From positions 7,654,880 to 7,718,879 of the forward strand of contig CM028336.1 in the NCBI GenBank assembly GCA_016647705.1: 64,000 bases of DNA. Reading direction: 5' to 3'. How positions within the stretch are numbered: the first letter of the stretch is position 1; each line of letters begins with the position of its first letter. Below are positions 1 through 12,225 of the stretch, piece after piece. Below the pieces are notes generated by a model that saw nothing but the letters and a program-made list of their open reading frames with translations, did no database searches and was not told the DNA's origin. The position numbers and the translations under genes were made by a program. The DNA comes from Eucommia ulmoides. Lineage: Eukaryota; Streptophyta; Magnoliopsida; Garryales; Eucommiaceae.

Positions 1-920
1 TAGAGATTTTCTCTTTGAAGTTGGATTCTTTGAGCTTCACGGGAAAGCCTAAACTTCTCCCTATCTCCATTACTTTAATTATTCTCTGAAAAACAATTTT
101 GGAATAAATACTTATCTTCTCAATAGAAAAAGAAATTTTTCGAATGAGATTATTGTAATTCACAAAATCACCTGGCTTCTTCTTTTAACTTAGCATATCC
201 GCCAACAATATTCTTCAATTTAAATCCTTTAGACAAGGAATTTTTTCTCTGATTTTCCAAAGAAGTATGATCACTCCCCTCATCTTCTCTTATCCCTTTT
301 GGAAGATTTAATTCACCATTGTGATTGGACACTACACTTGAGGGGTCACTAGCTAAACACTCAAGCTCCTTCCCAAGCTCCCCTTCAATTACATCATCTT
401 TACACTTCTCCCCAGTTAAAATGAAACTCTTTCTTTCTTTAATTTTCCAAATAAGATTAACATTATATTTTGCAACAAAGGGTTTCCTCCTATAGTTGAA
501 ACATTTATCTAGGACACTAATACAATATGACCTCCATACACCTTTTTTAGGCTCCTAATTCCTATTTTCCAAGCCAAAATCTGAAAATTTTGCCCTTATC
601 CTTCTTCCCTTGATTTCTGCCCCGTTCAAACAATTAATTGCACACCCAGCCCGACTGATAAAACCAAATCTAACGAAACCAAAGGCAAAATTCACATCCA
701 CCTGCCATTTCTTAGTGATGGAAACATCTATAATTTGTCCAAAATCTTTAAAAATTGAGGGCAATTCGTGATTATTCATAGAAAAAAAAGGAAGATGATC
801 GACGAAAAGTGTAAACACTTTACCTTGATTTGAGCGAGAGTACCTGTGCGAATTTCTCCCATCTTGACCCATCCCAAATTGAAAGCCAAGACGAGGGTGA
901 GTAGTTTTGGGGACAAACAA
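1..920 (-). pseudogene. LINE ORF1 with RNA-recognition motif (RRM)
   Basis: The reading frame starts at the ATG at 918-920. Residues about 35-110 form an RRM: a first strand with FTLFVDHLPF (RNP2-like), a helix ending FGQIIDVSI, and an RNP1-like strand NFAFGFVRFGF, followed by the CINCLNG helix typical of SR-type RRMs. The same frame continues past one in-frame TAG at 555-557 for about 180 further open codons to the window edge, giving an acidic, lysine-rich tail. In L1 elements ORF1 proteins bind element RNA and act as chaperones in the cytoplasmic RNP. The single stop suggests a fairly young but dead copy. A host splicing-factor gene is the alternative, but there are no introns and the sister copy at 54-55 kb has LINE-like ends. 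Confidence 0.6.
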
Positions 921-922
921 GG

Positions 923-948
923 TCTCTCTCTCTCTCTCTCTCTCTCTC
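923..948. repeat. (CT)n microsatellite
   Basis: Thirteen CT units lie directly upstream of ORF1 in the 5' UTR of the minus-strand LINE (GA on the element strand). Confidence 0.9.
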
Positions 949-1299
949 CTATAATTGATGAACTAAAACCCTTCTTCGCCACCCAAAATAGCAAAAAGTT
1001 TGTGCCGAGATCGCTTAAAATTCGAAACAGAGCACCTCTCCTCTTGCGGATCTCCTTCGATCGAAACATCTCTAGCAGCCCCAAAAGCACTCTTCAGATT
1101 TGGCTTGCTAGCAACAAGACTTCAGCTGCAGCCCAAAATAGATGATCGGAGCTTACAGTAGACCGGTTGGCGATGGCAGAAATTGAAATTTGATGGTGAT
1201 TGTTGGATTTGAAAATAGCGCGACGCCCAAGACAGAGCTTCTCTCTCTACGCCCTCTTGACTACCAACTCTGCTGCCTGGACCTTTAACGCGATTTCAC

Positions 1300-1713
1300 C
1301 ACCATAGTTCTCCCGATCGAAGCACCTCCAACAGCCCGAAACTCCTCAGGTCCAATCCAGGCTATCTAGTTCAGATCCTCTTTTCCAAGGCGGTGAGTGT
1401 GCTCCACCAGATCTCACTTTTCTCCCCGGGTGATGCAGATATGGATATGGTAGAAAATGAAGCTGCTCTATTTAATTACCCCACGACACTGAATTCAAAC
1501 TCATTTCCATCTCTACCGTTACAGCGTCTACCCATTGCCATCTTATTTGGTTATTTCCCCATCGCCGCAGCATCCACTTGTCCTTGTCGCGGTCCGCTTC
1601 TTCATCTTCGTGCGCCAGCACCTTCTTCATTTGGAACTTGTTATTAAGATTATACAGAATTTTAGACGGATAATTTTTTTTGTATTTTTTGCATGAGTTT
1701 TTGGTAGTCCTTG

Positions 1714-1716
<3 letters not shown>
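1300..1716. other. No recognisable gene
   Basis: Moderately GC-rich sequence next to the LINE 5' UTR. A short plus-strand frame near 1393-1647 has no family I recognise. It may be more LINE leader or another repeat. Confidence 0.4.

Positions 1717-1769
<53 letters not shown>
1717..1769. repeat. (TA)n microsatellite
   Basis: About 26 uninterrupted TA units, next to the left end of the caulimovirid fossil. TA-rich joints are common beside endogenous plant pararetroviruses. Confidence 0.95.
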
Positions 1770-1772
<3 letters not shown>

Positions 1773-2935
1773 TCCTATTATTTTTCCTAAGTCTTTGATA
1801 TATATTCTAGAATAATTCAAGAGTTCTAAGAAAGTCTGAAACTGCTTAATTTCTGTTATTTTGTCTAGAAATTCTAATATCTTTTTTACAATATGTGGTT
1901 GTAATTTAATTTTTCATTTTCCTATTTATGTTCCCAAGAAACCTATATATTCTTTGAAGAGTTCCATTTTATTTTTACTTATTATTATTCTATTATTCAA
2001 AAATTCTGTGAATATTGTAAGTAGGTGATCCGTGTGTTCTTCTTTATTTAGCGAGTAGACTAAGATATCGTCTATATATACTAATGCAAATTTTCTGTGT
2101 TTTAAAAATATACTATCCATTTTTCTTTGAAATATGCTAGGTGCATTTTTTAATCCAAAAGGTAAAACTAATCATTCAAAATGTCCATTAGGACATGAGA
2201 AAATTGTCCAAGGAATACTATATTTGTTCATTTTTATTTGCCAAAATCCTGATTTGCAATCAAATTTGCTAAAAATTGTTTTTCCTTGTATTCAATTTAT
2301 TAACATATCTTTGTCTAGTATTGGTTATTTGTTTTCTATGGTGTTATCATTTAGGCGTTTATAATTTATAACCATTCTAACTTTTTCACTTTTATTGCGG
2401 CATGATTTCTTGCCATAAATGTTGTACTACTATATCTGCTCGAACTATTTCTTATTACTCCTAAATTTTTGAGTTCGGTTATTTGTTTATCAAATTCTTC
2501 TATATCTATTGGGTCATATTTTCCATTAGCTGTTTTTATTCTAAGTTCAGGGTTTTTTATTTATAAGTGTGCTTCGATTTTATTTCTTTCTCAAAATCTT
2601 ATAGGATTTTCTCTCAAAACCTGTGTTTCCTCTGCTATTTGTATTAATTTGTATAACTGTTTCTGTTTACTTAATTGCTTTGGAATGTTATTTTTTATGT
2701 TAAATTCTTTAAAGTAATTATAATCTTTGGGTTGTATAAGGAAGCTAGAATGTTCCCAGATTTATTCTTTAAGGTATTTGTTATTTTCTGTTTTTGCTAT
2801 ATGTTTATGACTTTCTGTGTTTGATAAAGTTTTTTCTATATATTTACTACTTTCTGTGTTTGGTAAATATAACTGTTTTAAAATCCTATATTTTATTGGT
2901 TATTCTTTAAAAGATCATAGATTGTTCATGGCAAA
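1770..2935 (-). mobile_element. Endogenous pararetrovirus fossil (Caulimoviridae, Florendovirus-like)
   Basis: Minus-strand remains of a caulimovirid reverse transcriptase with the start of its RNase H region. Visible landmarks are the palm box VYIDDIL near 2.05-2.08 kb, the following EEHTDHL helix, and the LPFGLKNAPS-type motif just upstream; downstream text resembles the LQPHI and LLNY blocks typical of this family. The element is broken several times over and has no flanking LTRs, as expected for an integrated pararetrovirus rather than a gypsy element. Movement-protein and coat regions are not seen. Assignment to Florendovirus rather than another caulimovirid genus is an inference from remembered motif style. 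Confidence 0.7.
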
Positions 2936-2966
2936 AGATATTTTAAGATAAATATAAGGGATGATC

Positions 2967-3286
2967 CACTATAACAAAATTTATTTTTAAGGACACTAAA
3001 TCTGTCAAAACATGTACCATTTTGGAATTCATTAAGTATTGAAATAATTAAAAGTTATCCCATAAAAGTTTGTCCCGATAATTTATAAAGATAATTATTT
3101 TATCGCATTACTTTAAATCTATTAAGTTAATTTTTCACTATGTATTATATAATTTTTTTTAATGTATCTTATTAAATAAATATTATAAGAATATTATGAT
3201 TGAGTGTTTCAATAAGAATTTAAAAAGACACTATTTACAAATTGTTTCTAAAAATATTGTCATAATATGTAATTTTTGTTGTAGTG
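2967..3286. mobile_element. CACTA-like MITE, 320 bp
   Basis: The left end reads CACTATAACAAAATTTATT, and the right end, read on the other strand, CACTACAACAAAAATTAC. Both match the CACTA-superfamily terminal style. The inside is AT-rich, with no coding capacity. I could not find a convincing 3-bp target duplication. Confidence 0.65.
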
Positions 3287-4309
3287 ATTAGTCAATAGTC
3301 AGAAATAGATGATGTGATATATTATTTATCATATTTAAAACATAAGTTTAGAATTCGTCCCTTAAACTGGTTTTTGGTTTCTTATCAGTTTCATGTGTGC
3401 TCATGCATTGAACATAGAGCGAAGAGAGAGCTTGATGAATGAATCCATATTAGAGTAAATATTTTCTACCTAAGTTAGTTGCATGTAACAGATGTTTCTA
3501 TTCAATACGACTGTGGGGGTACATGCATGTATATTGGGCCTTCTGTTTTTTTTTTTTTTTTTTTTAATGCGTTGGATTAAACACAAGTTGCAATTAGGTA
3601 AGAGACTTTAAAATGGATTGATAATATCAAATCATATAATTTCAAAATTGAAGTGTTCAATTGGAAGACAAACTCGAATACATATTCCTTAATTAGGAAT
3701 TACAAGAAACAAAGGCCTAAGATTGGAAGATCAATTTGTTTAATTGCAGGATTAGTTAGATTATCTTTACTAATTATGGGTCGTTTGAAAGATTGGGAGT
3801 TAATTTGTAAATAACTTCTTTAATAAACATTATTGGATGTGTTATGTGATAATTTTACGAGAGGATCACACAATTAATCAATTAACATAATTTATTACAA
3901 TACGAATTGGAATATCTCTATAAATTAGGACAAATTTAGAAATATTAGGAGTTAAGTTAATTTATAAAAACTAAGTTTTTCAATTGGGATTAAATATAGT
4001 GCATTCGAGATATCATGACTCAATCATTTTATTTGAAAATTGAAGTGCCCAATTAGAATATTAAGTAGGAAATAAATTTAATAGACATGCTTTACTAAAT
4101 GAACTTCTTCAATTGAAAATTATGTAAAAATAAGTAGGGGCTACATTTAAAAGACCAAGAACTTCAATTTATCCAACATATATATTTGGATGATTGGATA
4201 ATCATTTAACATTATTAAGGAATTTATGTGTCAAATGGAAAAATTAATTGGAATGTACATATTAAGGGTTCTTTGAAAATATTAGGGGTTAAATTGACAC
4301 AACTTATAT
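3287..4309. other. AT-rich intergenic stretch
   Basis: AT-rich sequence with a T-run at about 3546-3565 and diffuse internal similarity (phrases such as attgaagtg-ttcaattgg recur around 3.6-4.1 kb). I see no gene. Confidence 0.6.
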
Positions 4310-4953
4310 AAGTTTATGGTGAAATTACGCAAACAAAGCAACAAGATAGAAAATGACACATGAAAAAACTTCATGGGGTATATAATATAATTAAGTTAGA
4401 GATAAAGAATAACTAAAAAAAACTGTTACCTATTGAGTAGGTAAAATTCACCTCTTGATTTTTATTTTTCTTTTTAAATTTTCTTAAGTGTTTTTCGATT
4501 TTTTCAAATCAAAGGTTGAGATTATACATTAAAAAAAGCGTGTGGCGTAAAATTTGAATGTATTGATACATCCAAAATAAAAAAATATATATTTTAGAAG
4601 CTTTCGTCCTCCAATATCTTCTTACAAATGTACTAAAATTCAGAATCTAAAATTCAAGTCATTCCGAACCAAAAGGGAACAAAAATCTTTAATTTTAAAA
4701 CTTAATTATCCTAAATTGAAATTCGAAAGCTTATTTTTTGTACATTGTTCTCTTAATTCTTCTTCAACTTCTTCGTCTGGATCAACTTTTTCACCTTCTT
4801 TATCATATCAGAGCTTTACGCTTATACTATCTATCTTCCATAGCTTCCGTAATGCTGCCAACAAGTCTCATATTCTTAGTTTCAAATTTAAACTCTAGTA
4901 ACAATTAAATTAGACAACAACAATTATATACTACGGCAAAAACAAATAGGTAA

Positions 4954-5401
4954 TATTTATTAATCCTTGTAATCACAATATTACGAAATTAATTAAAGAT
5001 TTTAATCATACATGATTAAAAGGACACAACAATTTTAATAACGGTTATGGAAAGCATTCCTATTTCAACCATTGATGATGATTGATCGTTGCAACGGATT
5101 ACACACTAGGTATTCCTCTATATGATCTTGATTTTCTGTTGTGGTGGCTCTTAATGGGAAGAAACACTTAAATCTAGATTAGAGAGGGGATCTAGTATTT
5201 ATAATTAGGGTTTTTCATTGGGCCCTTTTATAATGGTCTTCAATGAGATTCAAAACCTACACTTGTTACTCAATTGAGCTTCTACCCAAAAAAACATGTC
5301 AACTCAACTACTTATATGTAATATATTATCTATTAACCTGTTTTTGTAAAATAATTAATTCAATTAATGTCAGCCCATATTTAATAAAAAAATGTTCAAC
5401 A
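4954..5401 (-). repeat. copia copy 1, 3' LTR
   Basis: Pairs with 10374-10850. It ends in TTCAACA next to the purine tract, and the GGTAA duplication precedes it. Confidence 0.88.
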
Positions 5402-5413
5402 TTCTTCCACTTG
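5402..5413 (-). other. copia copy 1 polypurine tract
   Basis: On the minus strand this reads AAGTGGAAGAA directly before the LTR start. The second copy has AGTGGGAGAA at the same place, a standard copia plus-strand primer site. Confidence 0.7.
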
Positions 5414-8234
5414 GGCTAACATTAACTTATTTTTAAGTACTTATAAATTTAATTTTGAAAACAAGACTCTCTGGTTAATAACATAAAAAATTTATTTTGT
5501 GTGGCCACATCTTTTAAAGAAATGATAGTTTATAAGTAGTATCTTGATAAACTTATCCAGTCTAACATGATCTTAATATTGGACTATGATGGTCTATATG
5601 TTAATCTCAATAAATATAAGACCCTTCATAGTCACGAATACTTAAAACTATATCGACTTGGATCGTAAGCCCAATAGTATAGTAAGAAATCAATTCCAAC
5701 ATATGATTATTATCGATATGTATTATTTCTTATCAGTCCTCATTACAATTTCTTAATAAAATGAAATTACTATAAATTCTCAACAAAATGAAATTGCTTG
5801 ACTTTAACAAGTCATATGTCACTAACAATTCACCACAAGATCTCAAAATAGTATTTTGTGACAATTAAAAGTATATAATTATAATTCTTAAGGTACAATA
5901 TCTTAAGATACTATATTGTATATTTAATTCAAATAATATAGCATGCAATAAAATATATAATTGTAATTCTTAAGGCTCACAGTACCTTATGATACTATAT
6001 TATATATTCAATTCAAATAATACGATATGCAATAATATAATACGCAGTAATGATGATCATAAAAAAGATTTCAATTATTCAAATCATAAAATAATAATGA
6101 TCAATATTTACACGACATAATCATCGAAATAAAAGAAATTACAAAGGCTCATACTAAACCAAAGAATCAAAAGACTCAATGACATCAATATTCACAACAT
6201 GTTCCTTAAACTCTATGGGCCTTAAATCTTTGGTTAGAGTAAATCTTTGGTTAGAGGACCAGCTAGCATGGACTCAGTTCTTTTTTGCTCAATCACGATA
6301 TCTTCTTTCTTCACTAAGTCCTTGACTGTGAGGCACTTGATTTTCATATACTTAAAACCCGTATTGATCTTATTGTTCTTGGAGTAGAATACAACTCCAT
6401 TATTGTCACAATAAATCACAATGGGTCGAGAGATGGAGTTAACAACTTGCAGCTCCGAGATTAGATTTATTAGCCAAACAGCTTGAGAAGAGGCACCACA
6501 ACAAGCTACAAACTCAACATAGATAGTCGTGTATGTAATTAACCTCTACTTAACACTTTTACATGAAATGACTCCATCAACTAGCACAAAATGTATCCTG
6601 AAATAGATTTGCGATCGTCTAAACAACCATCAAAATCAAAATTTGAGTATCCAACTACTTCAAGATTATCAACCCTTCTATACACAAACAAAAAGTCCTT
6701 CGTTCTTTTTAGATATCTTATGTTTTTTTTTTTTGGTAGTAACCTAATGGTCATGCCCAGTGTTCGACAAATATCTATTAAGAACATTAGCAGAAACTTG
6801 TTTGAGACTATAAATAGACCTTTTCAATCTGCATACCATGTTCTCTTTTACATTTTCTTTAGATCCTTTAGGCTGAGACATGTAGACCTCCTCACTCAAA
6901 TATCTATTGAGAAAAGTTGTCTTGACATCCATCTGGTGAAGATTTAAGTTAAAATGAGCTACCAACACCATAATTAGTCTATGTGAAATCAATTTTCATT
7001 TCACACAATCAACACAATCTGCCAAGTCATCATAATCAAGAGGAGGAAGAATCCTAGAACCAATTAAGCATTCTACTCGTTCTTTAGAAATGTGCCCCAA
7101 ACGCTTATGCCACAACAACGAAGATATTTTTTTAGTCAAATATCTTTTACCAGTAGTGTTTTTAACATTGTAAGAACAAACAGATAACTACGACAATTTG
7201 TAAAGTCCACAGGATAAAACACAATTGCCAATCACTTTAGTTTCATAAATTATCTTAACTCTTTTATTTGCAAAAATGAAATAATATCCAGCTTTATCAA
7301 GTACTGAAAGGGAAATCAAATTCCTTCTAAACGAAATTACATAGAAAAACATTTTTCAAAACAAGCTGAAAAACTAGAATCTAAATCTAAAATAGTCGTC
7401 CCAATATGCTCAACATCAATCCCGATGTCATTGCGAACTTTAAGTTTTGACTCTTTCTTGTCGTAGTGATAATACTTAAGGATTGAATTCTTGGCATCTT
7501 TAATTTTTCTGCTTTTCACTTTCACATTTTTTAAAATTCTCACTTTTCTTGTGATTGTGGAAGTTGGGCTTTCTAGTCTCTTCATCTCTACTTTCAATTT
7601 TTCTTCCTCAACAACAAACTTAGTGATCAAATCGTTCATACTCCAAGTTTGATTCAGGGTGTTGTAGGAAGTTTTGATTTGGCTAAAAGAATATGGCAGA
7701 GTGTTGAGAGCTTGATGAACAATGAACTTATTGGGAATGAGAATGTCATGTGCCTTCAATCTAGTTTAAATGCACCATCCTCAGGATGAATTCGCCAATG
7801 CCTTTTGTATTATCATACCTTATATTCATTAATCTATACATAAAATACCCAGCTTCGGCGTTGTCCGATGTCTGGTATATGTTTCCCACAATATCGAGAA
7901 ATTTCTTAGCATTATTGGTCTCAGGTATTTATCCAAGGAGATGCTCAACAATGGACCTCTTGATTGAAATGAGACTCAAATGGTTCGATCGTTCCTATTT
8001 CACAAAGTGAACTCTCTCAACTTCAGTGCTCTCATCAGTTGGTCGAGGAGGTTCATCTTGAGGCAGAGCTATGTCGAAGTCCATTATTCCTAAAGTGAAC
8101 TCTATGTTTGATCTCCATCTCTTATAGTTCGACCCATTTATGATTTCAATTGTAGCGTTATTGTTGTTTACAACAAAAGAAATTATTTTCACAAAAAAGA
8201 AAAAGAAAAATACAACTAAATCAATTATGGGCAA

Positions 8235-10358
8235 TTGGCTAAATGCTCAAATAAGCATAAACAATGCAATATAAGAATCAATTACGTTATCTTAAACTCT
8301 CATTTGGGTAAAGTCTACAATAAACAATTGTTATCTAATCATGAAAATTAACAAAATAAGGAAAATTTATAGATTTAAAAATCTATCCCTTTCGGACAAA
8401 TTGACCTTCAAATCAACATATTTCATTCAAAAGATAATGAAACAAATAATCCTTCAAAATTTATTCCATTTGGACAAACAAATTTATTAAATTATTTATC
8501 TCATACAACATTCTCATGCAGTTAAATTAATTTCCATAATAACCCCTTTTGGGTAAGTGAACGTACAAATTAATCCAAAATTTTCTCTATCAACAAAATA
8601 AGAACTCAAAAATTTGCAAACTTTATTGGTTAAATTACTTTGGTGAAATAACTTCAACAATTCAAATAAAATTACCCAACAATTAAATTAATTTGCACAA
8701 TAACCCCTTTGGGAAGGTGAATGTACAAATCAATCTAAAATTTTATCCATCAATAAAATAGGAACTCAAAATCTTGCGAATTTTGTTGGTTAAATTACTT
8801 TGGTGAAATAACCTCAACAATTTACAAGCAAACGTTCCAAATTAAAAAAATTACCAAATATTGCCCAACAACAACAATGTATATTAGTTCCATATGTGCA
8901 TATGATCAAAATAAGATGAAATATGTCACAAAATGTACTTTCAGTGATTAATGATCAATTATAGTTGCAAGAGTTTAAATAATAATTTTTTACTACACTT
9001 TTAAACTAATCATTAAATTAGTTTATGTTACTCAAAATTAAGAAGGAGAGTACACATTAAAAAAATTTAATCTAGAAAGAGTGAATATTACACTCTTATT
9101 CCATATAAATTAACATAATTTCTTGTAAAAGACAAAAAACAAATGAACAGGAAAAAAGGAACCCAAAACGGATCCCGTATAGAATCGCACGTGCCTCACG
9201 CGCTGAAAATTAAGTCCCAACAGGCTAGTTTAGTTGATAGTTTTAAGCCCAACAGAAAATAATTCTAGCAGGCTTCTTAATAAATGGGCCCAATAAACTC
9301 ATCAAAATATATGTATGACTTATTAAATACTTTTTAGACCCATTTGACCCATAAATATCTAGTTTCGGCCCAATACGTCCATTTTTTCAAAATTTTAGGG
9401 CCCACTAAACACTTTTAGGCCCTTTAGACCTAAAACTAATTCTAGTTAAACATTAAGGTGTTATAGTTTAAATTGAAACTATTTAGATCAAAGTGAGATT
9501 CTAGTTAAACTTTCGGGGTACAGAATGTCAAAACCCCTAACCCTAATTTACAATCCCTTCTGTACGCTGCCGATCGTTCTTCAGCAAAAACCCCAGCAGC
9601 ACTATCGGTAGCAAGAGTAGCCAAATTATCCAAAACTGGCTTAAGCTTAGATTCTGAGGGTTTTGACTCACGTCCATTGAAGGAATCGCGACGAACGATT
9701 CAAAGATTTTTCTTTCCGGAAGGAGAAAATAATTGAGAAGAGCTTTGCGAGGAGGAAAGAGGAGATGAAACCCAATACTATTGATTTAACAAGTTGCTGC
9801 TAATCAGCCATGACAACGAAATTAAACCCTAGAAACTGGGAAAACACAGGTTTGCATTTCATTTGACTATCTCAGTTTAGATCCCTTCATATGGAATTAT
9901 ATTTCTGAAGGAAATCAATTTAATTATGTGTACGAAGGGCAAAGTACTTTCAATCTCAACATCTGTTGCCTGTAACCATCCATGAGCAACTAGTTTTATC
10001 CAGATCTAAGGTTGTTTTCACATTTCTTTGGATATCGAAGCTAATGAGGAAATCAGACATACTGTCACAATCGATTAAGAACATCGCGGTGTCCTTTTAC
10101 GTTTCTAATTCTATTAAATCTCAAAGAGATTGTGAGGGGTTTCGTATGTCCCATATATTGAATAATTCTAAAATTACACATAATATACTGATTTGAAACT
10201 TCAATCAAGAGGGACAAAAGTCCAAAAGTTTTACAATCAATCGAAAAAAAAAAAAAAAAAAATCATACGAAATCATGACTCAAAGATTCGGATCCAAAAA
10301 TAAATAAAAAATAAAATTTTATTTTCAATTTTCAATTGTAGATCCTAAATCATGTGTT
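8235..10358 (-). other. copia copy 1 long 5' leader
   Basis: About 2.1 kb lies between gag and the primer-binding site, far longer than usual for copia. It contains a GC-richer stretch (9.52-9.80 kb) that reads as an open plus-strand segment, and a second conserved segment at 9.97-10.20 kb. Both recur in the second copy. They may be captured host sequence; I do not recognise the source. Confidence 0.5.
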
Positions 10359-10371
10359 GGCTTTGATAGCA
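10359..10371 (-). other. copia copy 1 primer-binding site
   Basis: Read on the minus strand it is close to TGGTATCAGAGCC, complementary to the 3' end of initiator tRNA-Met. It sits two bases inside the 5' LTR. Confidence 0.75.
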
Positions 10372-10373
10372 CA

Positions 10374-10850
10374 TGTTGATTAATCCTCATAATCACAATA
10401 TTACGAAATCAATTAAAGATCTTAATCATACAAACTAAAAAGGACAACAATTTTAATTACGGTTATCGAAAGCGTACCTATTTCAGTCATTATGGATGAT
10501 TGATCGTCACAGCGGATTACATACTATGTCTTTTTCTCTATGATCTAGATTTTCTGTTGTGATGGGTCTCAATGGGAAGAAACCCTTAAATCTAGACTAG
10601 AGAGGGGACCTAGTATTTATAATTATGGTTTCTCATTGGGCCCTTCCATAATGGACTTCAATGAGACCTAAAATCTATACTTGCCACTCAACTGAGCTTC
10701 TACACAAAAAGAAAATGTCGCAACCCAAATCAAAATGTGATCACTATTTAATTGGACTGCTTATATATAATAGATTATCCATTAATTCGTTTTTATAAAA
10801 TAATTAATTCAATTAATATTGACCCATATTTAATAAAAAAAATTCCAACA
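10374..10850 (-). repeat. copia copy 1, 5' LTR
   Basis: Begins TGTTGATTAATCC and ends TTCCAACA, followed by the GGTAA target duplication. Confidence 0.9.
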
Positions 10851-10855
10851 GGTAA

Positions 10856-12000
10856 TGCACTCAAATCAAATCACTTACTTGAGTTTGTTGATGGTCAAGG
10901 CCCTACCTAAAAAGACTTTTTTCCTCATCTTCTTCTTCAGAATCCTCAAAGGCAATTTTTTTTAGGCAGTTAATGATATTAAAAATAAAGGAAAGATTCT
11001 CCCTAACTACAAGATAAGAGGCTCGTCGTGTAGCTCGCAAGACCCCACAAAAAAAGTCATTACAAGCTATCCACACCACTTACACACCTTACATGAATTT
11101 ACCCAATGCCAGTAGGCTACAATAGGGGTAAACCCTAACCCTAATACACCAAAATAATGCCCAAAACAGGGCACCGAAACAACACAATGCTACAAAAAGT
11201 ATAAATACTCACTCTACTATGAACACTACTAACCAAGGCCTCCAGATTTGATCTTTTCGAACAGCTCCCTGAAACCGACCTTAGATCCCTCTAGATTTGA
11301 AATTAGAAATTCCATTCATCTTGTCTCTATCCAAGTAGTTAAATTTCATTAGTCTTGCTTCACTAGCTGCAAAGGGTACACTCGCTAGTTCGCCTACAAT
11401 ATCTCGTTTTTATATGAGTGTGAAACATAATTTTTGCAAACGCTTAGTTAAAATAATAATGTCTGAAAAATAAATTTAAAGTCTCTAACTGAAGATTTTA
11501 AGTCCCAGTTTGGTAGATGGAGCTTTAAATTTGCAATTAGAAACTACGGGGACCAAATTGAAAACCGTGACATTTAGTTAAGTCCCCAAAGATTTAAATT
11601 AATGATTAAAAAATTTCATTTAGACCTAAAAGTAACCCGGTTTGAAATTTTGAAATATTTTTAGCCCATTTTAAAAGTCAAATGAAATAATTTTGCGATT
11701 TAAGAAAAGTTTGGATTTGAAGATTAAATTAAGGGAAAATTACATTATAAGCCTAAAATTATTTTCCTATTACTAATAAATGCTAATTAGTTTGTAATAA
11801 ACTAAAAACTTTCATCCTAATTATCTCACGAAGTGATTAATCCCAAATTTAAAAAATTCCAAATGTCAGATTACCTATTTGCCCCTAATTTATTTTAACT
11901 CTAATTTCCAGCTATACCCCAACTTTCTCTTCTATTTTCTTACTCTCTGCATCGCCATCCACAGACCCTTGTTGTCATCGCTAACGCCTTCACAACCTCG
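10856..12000. other. No recognisable gene; copia insertion flank
   Basis: This is the right flank of the copia insertion. A minus-strand stretch near 10.87-10.98 kb has an acidic run (AFEDSEEEDEE-like) of the kind found in copia gag linkers, too short to call. The rest (11.0-12.0 kb) is AT-rich and shows no gene. From about 11.85 kb it matches the start of the composite repeat at 45.5 kb. Confidence 0.5.
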
Positions 12001-12002
12001 AT

Positions 12003-12225
12003 TCACTGCTGTCACTGTCGAGATCCGACGCACTCTTGTCGTCGCCGTCTAAATCTGACGCCTTTCCAACCATCGCCGTCCATATCTGGCTTCTCCACCA
12101 CCTTCGCAGCCTATATCCGTTGCTGTCACTGTTGAGATTCGACACACTCCCTCTGTCGCCATCCAGATCCAACGCCTTCCCTACCGTCACCGTCCAGATC
12201 AGGCTTCTCCACCACACAGCTCAAA
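12003..12225. repeat. Two-copy tandem repeat, about 117 bp
   Basis: A GC-rich unit beginning ctgctgtcactg is repeated once (about 12003-12119 and 12120-12225). It makes short frames on both strands that look like proteins (LDGD- or SPSRS-rich) but are repeat artefacts. Confidence 0.75.

Larger units (their letters stand above)
1..1300 (-). mobile_element. L1-type LINE, RRM-ORF1 clade, 5' part
   Basis: This is the 5' portion of a non-LTR retrotransposon read on the minus strand; its 3' part lies beyond the left window edge. It is recognised by its ORF1 (separate entry), which starts near 920 and carries an RNA-recognition motif like that of the second RRM element at 53.1-55.5 kb. The 5' UTR lies to the right of 920, contains a CT-dinucleotide run, and fades without a sharp boundary somewhere between 1.15 and 1.4 kb. 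Plant L1 lineages with an RRM in ORF1 (the BNR type first described in beet) are established. The placement in that clade is an inference from the domain alone, because ORF2 is not visible here. Confidence 0.6.
4954..10850 (-). mobile_element. Ty1/copia LTR retrotransposon, copy 1
   Basis: A 5.9-kb minus-strand element with LTRs at 4954-5401 (3') and 10374-10850 (5'), flanked by the 5-bp duplication GGTAA at 4949-4953 and 10851-10855. Parts in element order: primer-binding site next to the 5' LTR; an unusually long leader of about 2.1 kb; gag (UBN2/DUF4219 type, about 7.34-8.23 kb); GAG-pre-integrase with an LWHKRLGHIS box (about 7.02-7.33 kb); reverse transcriptase with QMDVKT (about 6.58-6.99 kb); RNase H with IYCDNN (about 6.19-6.54 kb); purine-rich tract. 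It is broken many times. By eye the two LTRs differ at roughly one site in eight over their first 200 bases, which suggests an age of several million years. Confidence 0.9.
4310..10855. repeat. Duplicated block, copy 1 (6.5 kb)
   Basis: The block starting at aagtttatgg (4310) reappears in the same orientation at 26534. The match covers about 640 bp of non-element flank, then the GGTAA insertion site, then a whole minus-strand copia element. Because the flank outside the LTR is shared along with the insertion site, this is a segmental duplication and not two independent copia insertions. The flank holds a TATCAGAGC phrase at about 4.80 kb that resembles a primer-binding site, so it may itself derive from an older LTR element. 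Confidence 0.85.

Noticed and set aside
555-920. Reading the RRM frame as a host SR-type splicing factor
   Set aside because: The second copy at 54-55 kb has LINE-like ends and the same RRM plus acidic tail, which fits a LINE ORF1 better.
4800-4815. TATCAGAGC phrase as a separate plus-strand primer-binding site
   Set aside because: No LTR end was found beside it; kept only as a hint about the origin of the duplicated flank.
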